This document shows, in pieces, positions 31,608-42,525 of a stretch of 64,000 bases of DNA (the first letter of the stretch is position 1; every line of letters starts with the position of its first letter). Below the pieces are notes generated by a model that had not been told where the DNA came from, did not search any database, and saw only the letters and a program-made list of their open reading frames with translations. Where the stretch lies: assembly GCA_030248135.1 (NCBI GenBank), contig JASANC010001009.1, positions 62,001-126,000 on the forward strand, written 5' to 3'. The DNA is from Theristus sp. LFF4_11 (lineage: Eukaryota; Nematoda; Chromadorea; Monhysterida; Xyalidae). Made by a program: the position numbers and the translations under genes.

Positions 31608-32720
31608 TTCACGGTGGAACGAAATTATGAATTGGATAGCGATGTATTTTTTGATGGGATAATGGTGAATTCTTGTGGAACGTACGAGAATCAGCGTCCG
31701 GTAGTAAGTATTTTAATCTGATGAAGGTGAAAGTGAAGCACGGTAAGCATTGTCACAAAGAAACGCACAGGCTGCTGTAATACTGCATGCATGTGTGTGT
31801 GTGTGCCTGTGGGTTTTATTGCGCCTGAACTTTGTCACAGAGACTTTAACCTGTTCCAGACTAGGACCTTAGCTGATCAGGATGTGCCAACTGTGTTAGA
31901 TTTGCTGGTTGCACACTTGTATTTGTATATTTTTTGTCTTCAATTTAACGGGTCTGTATTTTTCTGGTAAGTTTTTTTGTTGAGGTCAGTCAGTCTGAAA
32001 CGACCCAAAGGTGATCGAATGATTTGCAACGAATCTCGTGTTGATTTTACGTCTTTATTAAAACGGTTGTGCATTAGAGTTTGTTTTAATCTTGGCATTG
32101 TATTTTGGTTTTTTTGAGAGTTTTCAAATTGTTTTTAGATTGTAGTGTTATTCTAAAGTTCGCTTTACGCTTCGCAATAGACACGCAACACTGCAACTCT
32201 TGTATTCAATTGTTACCCATCGAAAACCAGGTTCTTTCGACTTTTCCCGACAGGAAGTTTTAGTTTAACTTTTTAATCAGCTTCTTGCAGTTTATGTTGT
32301 TCGTTCCGTACTGTCGAGTTTGTCTTGCCAGCGTTGAATATGCTTCCATTTTTTGGTTTTTCACTTTCTCAAACACCCAACTATAAAGTGCAACGTTTTG
32401 TTTCGCAGCTGTTGTAGCAGTTCTTTTTTCGTTGACACGTTGTTTTGCTGAGTATGCTCTGTGGTGTTCGTTTTGAATTTTCTAGAGACAGTTCTAAATC
32501 TTGTACAAAGTGAATGATAAAAGACGATTAAAAACGCGGCGTGATCGTTCGTTTTCGTTGGAAATCCGTTGTTGTTCAATTGGAATGCAGCTGAGAGAGA
32601 CAACTGCGTTTTCTCACTGGTCTCTGACCGAAACGGTTTTCTGACAATTCTGAACACACAAATTGGTTTCTTCTCCTGCTGCAACGTTTCTCCAGAATTG
32701 CACGCAACGAAAACCACCCA
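31608..32720. other. Intergenic region between BPNT2 and CCDC115
   Basis: Should hold the BPNT2 3' UTR and the CCDC115 promoter. A TG microsatellite lies at about 31792-31806. No exon or repeat family member was recognised. Confidence 0.4.
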
Positions 32721-33901
32721 ATGGCGTCAATTGTCGTCACGGATTCCGATCGCCGACGTCAGCTGGATCGATTGGCGTTGGCGGTGCTGCGTCTGATGAA
32801 CGACTGCCAGGCGTTGCACGCGGATGCGGACGCGCGCATGCGAGACGGTGAGAAAACGGGCGAACGGGAATTTTTTGGCCGATATTTTTTGGTCAGGGGT
32901 GAGAAAATGGGATACGCAGTAATTTCTTGGGCGGAAATTTTTGGTCTGGACGAATCGAGAAGAGCGTCCAGAGAATACCGTCAAGTGGAACCATAGATCA
33001 GAGGTGTTCTTCGGATATCGCTATATGACGCATCTCGCAATTGGCGTGACGCCAATCGGCAACGCAACAACAAGCCCGGCCGATTCGGTAGTCTGTGGTG
33101 TCTGTCATCATGTGTCGTCTTGGGTTTTCACGGCACAGCCCTCCCAAATTCCACCGTGTCTCCTCGAAAGATGGAATGTCTTGTTTTTGGTAACTAGAAC
33201 TCGAGAGTTTTCGTCCTATGGGTTCTCACTGAAAATCACTAAATTTCTGTTTCCCTGCCCCCATTTCCAGGCTGGCTGTCGCTGGCGCGCACGCGTGTGC
33301 TCGTTGGTGTGCCGTACTCGAACGTTGCACAGTTCGACAATCGCGAGCACACGGCGAAACTGCGCGTTGACGTCATTACTACTGGCGACGGTGGTGGTGA
33401 CAGCTGGCGGTCAAACGCGCACGGAAACTGCCAGTTCAAGTTGGCGTCCACTGCTGCTGGTGGTGGTAAGCGTGAAAGAATCGTTGTGATAACGTGGAAT
33501 CGTCAAAGTCGCACAGAGAAACCTCAGTGTGCAAGAAACTGTGTGCGGCATTTCCTGTGGTTGAAAAAGACAACAGCATGTAACTCCGCCTCTTCGCAGC
33601 AATGCCTGCACAGAACGCATGCATCACCACGTGCGTGTCACCAACCAATCAGCGGTAGTTGTAGAGTTCGACTGCGTCGCGTGCGCGCTTGCTTTTCCTA
33701 ATTTTTGCAGACAGCGAGGCGAAACGCCGATTCGGCCCGCTCGGTCCGGCTGCGGCCGTCGACTGCGAACGACGATTCGCGGAGGCTTCGGAGCGCTACT
33801 GCGAATTGGCGGCGATTCGAGCGCGATTGCTTGCGCTGCGCCGTCAGTATCGCCAACTGAGAGCGGAGCATTTCGCGGAGAATGCTCAAATTTCGAAATG
33901 A
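32721..33901 (+). CDS. CCDC115: V-ATPase assembly factor, CCDC115/Vma22-like (3 exons)
   Basis: Exons: 32721-32847, 33271-33465, 33711-33901, all joined in phase 1; 170 residues, close to the vertebrate protein (about 180). The N-terminal helix has RRQLDRLALAVLRLMNDCQA. Exon 2 opens with GWLSLARTRVLVGVPYSNVA, the best-conserved part of the family. Exon 3 has FGPLGPAAAVDCERRFAEAS and an arginine-rich coiled coil (RARLLALRRQYRQL). The family acts in the ER with TMEM199/Vma12 to assemble the membrane sector of the vacuolar H+-ATPase. The acceptors at 33270 and 33710 both have good pyrimidine tracts. Past the TGA the same frame remains open (see next entry). Confidence 0.85.
33576..33675. mobile_element. 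MITE family A, half copy
   Basis: Only the right arm is clear: GAACGCATGCATCACCACGT, CACCAACCAATCAGCGG and GAGTTCGACTG. It lies in intron 2 of CCDC115. Confidence 0.55.
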
Positions 33902-34063
33902 GTACTGTCACGACCGGATTTCGCCCCAAAAGGCGCCCGTTGCATGTTCGCAGCGCACGGACGACCATGCCGAACGTGTATGGGTGCACAGGCGCTGACG
34001 ACCTGCGTGTTCTGTGATTCACCACTCATGTTGATGTGTCGTCCGATGCGCATGGCGACGTGC
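33902..34063 (+). other. Open, Cys-rich frame in phase with and after the CCDC115 stop
   Basis: After TGA at 33899-33901 the same frame stays open to the hAT insertion at 34072. It contains HGRPCRTCMGAQALTTCVFC then a few further Cys and a terminal CRTH, so C-x2-C pairs like a small zinc-binding module. Codons favour G/C in the third position, as in true exons here. It could be a readthrough extension, a separate small-exon gene, or relic coding sequence. I cannot name the family. Confidence 0.3.
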
Positions 34064-34071
34064 CGCACGCA

Positions 34072-34454
34072 TAGGGATGCGAATAACCGGTTCTATTATT
34101 TTTTTGTGAAAGAAACCAATTTTTTTAACGGTTTTAAGACTGTTTTTTACCAGGGCTTTTTTCGAAAATCGTTTTCCAGCTTCAGAATACTTTTTGCCAT
34201 TTTTGGAATGCCAGAATACATTTGGATTTCGCCAAACTTACAATTGAGCAAGAAAAGCTGGATAAAACCTGTTCTAGTCGGTTTTTGTGAGCAATAATCA
34301 AAAGTGTTGCTTTTCCCGCACAACTGAGTGGTGAATTCGACGACTGAAAATTTGGATTTGTTTCCGACGACTGAAAATTCAGATTTGCTGTTGGTAAAAA
34401 ACCGGTTTTTTATTCTTGGCTTAAAAAGAAACCGGGTTTTTCGTGCCATCCCTA
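34072..34454. mobile_element. hAT-like MITE (family E), intact copy with 8-bp TSD
   Basis: Direct repeat CGCACGCA at 34064-34071 and 34455-34462. Termini are TAGGGATG and CATCCCTA. 383 bp, rich in ACCGGTTTT words, non-coding. A decayed relative is at 20785-21285. Confidence 0.85.
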
Positions 34455-34462
34455 CGCACGCA

Positions 34463-37400
34463 TGAACGGCCGTTCAGACGTCTTGGGTTTTTTCCTTGTC
34501 ACAATTGCAGAGCAATCCGTAATTAGAGTTGTGTAAAACGGTGCTTTTTCGTTGTTTAATTAAAATTATTCGATTTTTCGGTTGTTCGTACAAATTTGCG
34601 ACACTTGAGTTTCCCAAATAATGCGGTGTTTCTGCACCAGCGTCCGAGCGAGCTGTATCCAAGAAACATACTGAATTCCGCTATTTTTTTTTATTTTTTA
34701 CCTCCGAAATGACAACGTGATAATCAGAGCAAACGACAAACATGGCTTACATACAATGAGAAAGAGAAAAAAATAACACGTGGTGAAAACACACACACAG
34801 AGGCGTCGAGAGGATGAGACAAATATAAAGAAAGAAAAACATCCGATTAATAATATAAAAACCAAGTAATTACAACAGAACAAAAGCAAAAACAAAAAAA
34901 ACACGCAAGCTGTTCGCAGAGGAAGCACAGCGTATCTGCACTGTTTAGAAACGAAACGCGTTCATTAAAAATATATTTTACAAAGCCGAGGATTATGAGA
35001 AAACAATCATGGTCCAATGTAGACGATAAAAATCGAAGCAACACAGGTGAAACTGAGTGAAACAGCAGCACTGAAAGTAAAATCTAGAAGTGCAATACGT
35101 TTGTTGAAACGTGTCACCGTTTTCGCAGGACATAGAACTCGCGAAACAAGAAAAAAACGGGATCGGAAATGAAAGAAACATTTTTGCCGAAAATGGGGTG
35201 TTTCATTTCGGCCAAACCCGATACATTCATTCTTCTCACTGAAGTACAGTTTCGCATGCTCTGTATTCTATAAAAAACGACAAGTTCACTTTATGAACGC
35301 GCGAATACTCTGTGTTGAGGCGTTACCATTTGACTAAATTTCATAAGCTTGGCGCTATTTGAAAAAATGTAAGTACAGCAATTGTATGTTCAGTATCGAG
35401 TAATCTTACTATCAACTAGAATGCAAGAAGCAGATATGCCGAGTATCACAGAGCTGTGTGATGAATGAGAAAAATTTATGTGCGATTTACAGTTTCATAC
35501 TTGCACGGTTTACACGTTTTTCATAAATGGGACGTTTTGAATTTAAAGAAAAGTACCTATACCACACAAACTCCAAAAAGAAAATACCCAATCGCCAAAA
35601 AGGAAAGCAAGGAAAGAATAAGGCAAAGAGTGGAAGTATTGTGTGCGGTAGAACAGAGCGTAGCAAATGACCAGAATACCAGATGTGTGTAGAAATAAAT
35701 GATTTCTCTCGAAACATCCATTCATGTACCTTCAAAAAACATGAAAAAATACCACGTTTTCAGTGTTTTTTCTGTGAAGATTTTCAGAGATGACAGACCA
35801 GAGAGATTTAAAAAAACGTGTGTGCTGAACTGCAGACAGACAGATAAGCGGTACACGAGAAAAAACCAGCAAGCACAATATTACAACACAACTGAGTGGA
35901 GTGCAAAAAAACAAGATTGTGGGAGTGGCAAAAAAAGTGACGACAAGTAACAAATGACCAGTGCTGATACGAAAAAAAGCTATTTTTGAAGAAAACTAGT
36001 TGGTCACCGACTTGAAACAGACACACCACGATTCACCATACAATGGCAAAGCTGCGTTATTCTTGATTAATAAAAAAAACACCACCAAAAACACAAAAAA
36101 GCTGGGGATCTTTAAGCTTCCGACATTATACCTGAACAGCCTCATGAGACAGTATGCCCTAAACTTTTTTAGCCGACAGAATACAAATATGTACACACTT
36201 GATATACGATCTGAATGGCAAGACTGAATACAAGTTGTCGAATTGTTTTTTTTTGAATCATATAAAAGCCAGTTCGATCGTTTCAGCAATAGTAATCAAA
36301 AGCTTTCCATTCTATTCCAATTGAAAAGCATATCAATCTTGTAATTTGATTACACAAGCAAATTCGAGAGCAAGCTCTTCCGAAGAGCGCAGAATAAAAA
36401 GTTGGAAAAACAACCGAAACACAAAAAGACTAGACAAGCTAGAGCTACCAATCGCAGACACAGTAATGATAAAGAGAGTGCAGCGCACAAAAAAAGATAA
36501 TGATGATGGTGAGACAGAAAGCAACAATTTACAACAAAAAAATAATCCCGTGGGCCCTTCAAGAAACTAAACACTGTCTGGATTTCGAAACTTCTGAAGT
36601 AAAAAAAACTTTTACAAAAAAATGACCACGCAAACTAAGCAAGCGCGCCAAACAAACCAAAAGAGCGACCACAAAAACAGTCATCATTCGAGGCAACAGG
36701 GTGTGAGAGAACATCACAATCATAATGGGGGTTATACAGTGCGGTAAAAAAGCGGAAACACACAAACAAAAAAGATAGCCGTATTTATAAAAATGATAGA
36801 AATATCGATATTTTTCTCCGGATGCAAGTATATGCCAAAAAATTTACACCACACCATCTGGTACATTCGTTTGTATAGAACACCGATATCGTAACAGCAA
36901 GACACGAAACAGTGCAAACCTACTGCGTGGTCTGACTGGAAACAACACCAGCGGAAAGTTTTTGAGAAATAAAGTTTACAAAGCAAGTGCCTCCCACGAA
37001 CAGTGACAAGAAAATTCAACGTAACTGTGAACAAAACCTGTACTCCATTTAGCCAGCTATCCAGCGAAAAAGTGACAAGGGTTTTCAGAGCGCAATTATT
37101 CACTAGTTTCGAGCTCATCGCAAAGCACAAAAACCAACAAAAAATACACAGAAATCTTTTTTGCAAGAAGGAAGCAAATACCCGCCAAAAGAGACTAAAA
37201 AGTATGAAAAAAACAAAGAAAACAAACCGAGTTAATGCAACAAACACAGCAAGAGGAAACGAAACAAATGAAGAAAAAACTCTGACGCCAATATGTTCTC
37301 CTGTAAGTGCCTAGAAACGGAAAAAAATATTTTTTTGGTTTTGATCACGAGAGACAGACACGAGAACACAAATTATTAATCGAAGAAGTCAGAACGGAAC

Positions 37401-38269
37401 CTTCAAACCAAATACCTTTCAACGGCACTGATAAATATCATCATTTTGTAAAAGACCAGACCACAGAAACGGTCTCTATTCCACGTTACCCAATAATTTT
37501 CTGTTGTTTTTCCAGAAGTTAACGAATATGAACCTTTTTCTTGACAAAAACTGTCAAAAGACACAACATACCGACAGAATACACGAGTATACACAGAAAA
37601 ACAGCAAGAATCGTGGCGTACCAAAAAAGAGAAAGGGTTACTACAAAAAACAAGCAAACAATGCAACCACCGAAATGGACCAACGAAACCAACGAAAAAA
37701 ACAGAGAAGACCGGAAGTTCATCTTTGTGAAACCATGTTTTTTTTCTTCAGAATTACCGACAAGAATCACGATAACTACAACTTGTTCTAGTTCAAAAGA
37801 GCGGCCGTGAAAAAAAGTAGTATCCTAAACAGACAGGAAATCGGCTGGAAAACGTTCCCCAGTTTTCCATTTCCGTGTTTTCAAAGTGTGTTTCCTAGTT
37901 TATTTCGCCACCGCAGCCGCATAGCACACCGGAGATGCGATGACGCTGAAAATTTCGAAATCTTTGAACGGCAAAGTCAAACGATTCGCATTATTATGCA
38001 AGGAGGAATGAACGAAAAGTTTTCTGGTTTCCGCAAACGAATCATATTTTTTTGCTATTCCCAGCATTTTCGTCCAATCACGCAAAACCGTTCCATGCAT
38101 GACCACAGAGCGTTGCACTGCGATGGCGCGCGGCAACAAAAAAACGGTCATTCTGCGGCGAAATCAAAATCGCAAAACAGCCAAACTATTGTCAACTGTC
38201 CAACACAAAGTCAGCCGACAAGTTCATGCGGAACAGTTAAGCCGGTGCTTGCGGTCTTGCCGTTGCCGC
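34463..38269 (-). other. LARP4 3' flank, possibly a very long 3' UTR
   Basis: From about 34700 to 37860 the plus strand is strikingly A-rich and T-poor, so the minus-strand transcript would be U-rich. No exon was found on either strand. A minus-strand AATAAA lies at 37899-37904, 366 bp past the LARP4 stop, and another near 34691. Either could end the LARP4 mRNA. Confidence 0.4.
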
Positions 38270-40913
38270 TCACAGTTTGACAAAAGAACCGCAATTCTCA
38301 AAACGGCCATAAGAGCCCGTTTTTGCGCCCGCCGCCAACACACACCCATTCGCGAGCGCCTTCGCCTCCGTGGCGGCGTCGTCTCTCGTCGGTCGTTGAT
38401 CGTCGACGCCGGCGGAGCTGGCCGCCGATGAGGACGCGTGCGTGGACTTGCGATCAACCGTGATTGGTCTCGTCAGTGCGGCGGCGTTTCGCTCGTGGCC
38501 GCGGTGCGCGCCGGCCATCTGCGCGTAGGAGGGGCGACGTGGCGCGCTGGTCGTGTCGTCCTAAGATGAGAGGGAGCGCGTGCGATTTGAGAGTTGATAA
38601 AATCGAAAATATTTTTTTTTGTTCGCGCGCCGGTTCCGGAAACCCTAAGGTATCAAACTCCGGCGGAAACCGACAGTACTGCCCCCGAGCCCAATTTACC
38701 CTCGGCTCTGGACGGAATAGACCATTAGTTGTTATTGGTCGCTTTCGTTTCTCCATTGTGCGTCGTTCGGTTCGAACTTTCCACCTACAGAACGGTGAAC
38801 GAAAGCCCTACACCTTCAGACGCGACAATAGTATATCGATATATATATAGTCGAACCCTGAATTGTAGGCAATCAGGTGATTGGTTGGTGATCATGTATG
38901 GTGTTTTGTTGGTTCTGTTGTGTTTTGGCTTGCCTACTCATGGTGTCTTACACTTCTCTGGTATCATGCCGTGCACTGCAGAATAAAACTGACTGACTGT
39001 GATGCGTGCTTTCTATGCACGGACAGACTGTACACAACAAAACCTGCACAGAAAGCACGCATCACACGTGATCACCAACCAATCACCTGATTGCCTATAA
39101 TTCAAGAGTTCCGACTGTACAGTGCGTCCGAATAAACCGATCACTTGTCGCATTCCATTGTTCGACATTGAATAAAAAAAACTCACCAAATCCGATCCGG
39201 GCGACGTTGCTGCTTTGCCGTCGGCGCTTGACGTCGTGCTTTGTGTGGACGCCACTGATGCGCCTTTTCTGAAGAAAACATTGAGACTAATAGAGATGTA
39301 ATATCTTTGATTTTGGTCCCGCATCTCAATGCGCGCATAAGTAGTCTTAAGCATGACGCGGGAATTCAAAATTGGCACAAGGATCCGAGTCACTTAGGCT
39401 AATCTGAATTACCGTATAGATTGAAACTAGTTTTCTTTCACGTCGACATCCGCATTGAGTCGCAGGTCTTAAAGAACAGATAATAATCTGTTTGGTTTTT
39501 TTGTGTAGCTGCAGTTCTACGAGGGAAGAACCAGGCATTATGTGGCATCAGCAGTTTTGTTTTCATGAATTGTGTTGCCTTTGTACCACAGAAACCAATT
39601 TCACGAATGGCAGAAATAAATTCTATTGATTGATTGAAATAGGGAGAACATCAATTTCACAAACCGAATGCTGTTCGTTCCGCTCATAAGATGGAGCAGT
39701 ACTATGATTTTTTCCCGATATTCACAAAAAGTCCTACGGTTAAGTTCCCAAAAAAATCGACGGTCACAACAGCAAACTCCGGTGTGGTGCATTGAAAATC
39801 GTTCACGCCGTGGGAAGACAAGAAGAGGGGATATGGTTTCGCACTCAAAAAAGCACTGTCCCAACAAACAGCATACTCGAAATTCGAACGTATTCATTCA
39901 ACATTGTTCCGAGCAACATTCGAACAACCTTCGATCAACATCCGACCACTGCACCACCAACCGTTGCGTGTGCAGTTCGCCGGTGCTGTTCAGTTGACTG
40001 GCAACGATCATCATGTTTTTCGCGCTGACCGATCCGGACACGACGGCGGCGGCCGTCACGATCGGCACCGCCAATTTCGTCATCGCCGGCACAGCCGCGT
40101 CATTGTCGTCGTGCTTGTTGCTGGCGTGCTCGCCAACTGTCGTCGTGTCGTCACCGGCCGCCAGTCGACCGCCAGTGTTGGCGTTCTCGTGAGATTCCTG
40201 CAAAAAAACCCGGTTCTACAGTAAAGTAAACCATTTTAGTCGAGTGAACGAAATTTCCAGGTGTGCAATCCATCGGCCAGCTTCGTTTGCCTGTGATGTT
40301 CTCATTACTACTGGTTTCGGCCGTAAATCGCACAAAACTGCTCGGGGGGGGGAGAGGGAAGGAGAGACCCGCAGAGGGTCTGCTGTGCGTGGCGTATATT
40401 GTCAAACTTCCACAAACCGGAATATTCTCAGCAAAACAAAACAATGGGAGGCAATTTTTTTGCGGGTTACACACCGCTGCTCCCATTCTAGGACGAATGT
40501 TATGGAGGGTAGCCGAGGTGGCAGCCAAAAAAGCAACATGCAAACGCAAACAAAGCAAGAACCCTGCACACAGACCTCTGGATCGCCGGTCAACGACGGA
40601 AACGATTGCGGGTCGTTCGGGTCGAATCGCTCCGGTGATTTCGCCTTGACGCCCGTCGTCGCCGCCGAACCGCCAGCGCACGAGACGCGGCGAGCGCCGT
40701 TCACCGAGTTACCACGATGATGGTGATGGTGATGGTGACTCGCGCGATCACCAGCCGAATCAACATCCGCCGCCTCTGTTGTTGTCGTCGCGCTGACATC
40801 CGGATCGTCCGGTGGATAATTGCCGTCAGCGTCCGTGTAACACGGATCGAGTCCGGTATTGTTGTTGTTGTTGTTGATCGTCGCATTGTTGTGGTTGCCG
40901 TGCGCCTGGTGAC

Positions 40914-40946
<33 letters not shown>

Positions 40947-42491
40947 ACCGTTGCGATTGGTGATGGTGATATGTTGAGTGGTGACTATTATTCGAGTCGA
41001 TCGGATGCGACGAGAACGTTCGCGGCGCTGCGGTGGACTGGTGGTAATAGTTGTTGGCGGTGGTGTAGTGTTGACTTTGGTAGAGACTTTGGTTGTTGCT
41101 GTTGTGGTGATGTCGTGGCGCGGTGGAATGTTGCGTGGCACTGTTGTTGTTGTTGTTGTATGACTGCGGATGCGTCCAATTGTTGTTGTTGTTCTGATAG
41201 TGACCGCTGTTGTAGTAGGTGCTTGACCCGCCGCGCCCGCCGCCACCACGACCGCCGCCTCGCCAGGAGCCACGGTCATACTGGAACATAAAGCGGCATT
41301 CATGAAGCAGTATTTAGTGACACGTGTAGCTGTTTTCAAACATAGCTGCGCGTTCACAAAATACTGCTTCATGAATGCCCCTTAACGGCAATAATAATTG
41401 CAATACTAACAAAAAAATGAAAAAATCGGGCGTCAAGCTAATATGTTGGATGAAGTTTGAAGGCTTCTTTTTTGGATATAAACACTGCGAGGAACACACC
41501 ATGAATCATGAGAGACTGTCAAAATGTCGTTTTTACCCAGAAACGCTAAATGTCGTTTTAGTCGCGAATGACAGTCAATCACAAGCAACGCTAGCTTTCA
41601 GCGACAACTATCGGGTTTCATTCTTTGTGTAGTGCAGTACCAACACTAAAAACAACTAAAACAGCAACCGACCAATCGACGGCGACCCAACGAAAACTCA
41701 ACAGCTCAGAGAGCAATAAATAGTACAACAATAGCAGGTTCTGTTCGCCAGGACCGGACAATAATTCAGTTTGAAAACACACGAAAGTCACCACCCGCAA
41801 ACGTACACTGGCGCCTCTGCCTCGACCGCGTCCACTGCCACCGGTCGAGTACCGTTCACCAGGACGCACATAGCCGGCGGTCGTCTTGTCGCGCACCGGC
41901 GATCGACCACCGCCACCGCCGTTGTTGTTGTTGTTGCGGTGTACCGCAGACGCGGGCGACACCGCGCCGCGAGAGCCGCCGCCCCGGTGGCCGCGCGGCG
42001 AGCGACCGGATGGCGGCGGTTGTTGTTGTTGTTGCGCCTGTAGACTCTGCGGTGGTTGCGAGTGGGTGGTGCCGTCGCCGCCGCCGACGCCGGGCGGATC
42101 GATGCCGCCGGAGCTGCCGCCGGACGAGTGCTCGCTCGCCTGGAATTGCGCGCGATGGAGTTGCCGTTTGTGGACGTTCGTCAGCTCGATTTACAGTCTC
42201 TATTTCTAATTTCATATGTAGCTAGCGGGTTGGTTGGTGACCACCCCACCGCGTGTGATGCATTGCTGCGCAGGCATTGCCGTGGAGGCGTACTCGGTGA
42301 GAGAATACACGCATCACGTGGTCCACCGGCTAATCAGCTGATTGCATATAATAGAGACGGTGCTGGATGATTGGCTGCGTTTGAACGGAGCTCACTGATT
42401 GGCCTCTGCGCCCAACGCACTCTGTCGGATTCCAATGTCATATCGCACAGCACATAGATAAAAAGGGGGTGGGGGGGGGGGTGGGGGGGGT

Positions 42492-42525
<34 letters not shown>

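Noticed and set aside
40701..41372. 223-aa Thr-rich minus-strand frame
   Set aside because: Shadow of the LARP4 Asn/His-rich exon (41280-40576) in another frame.
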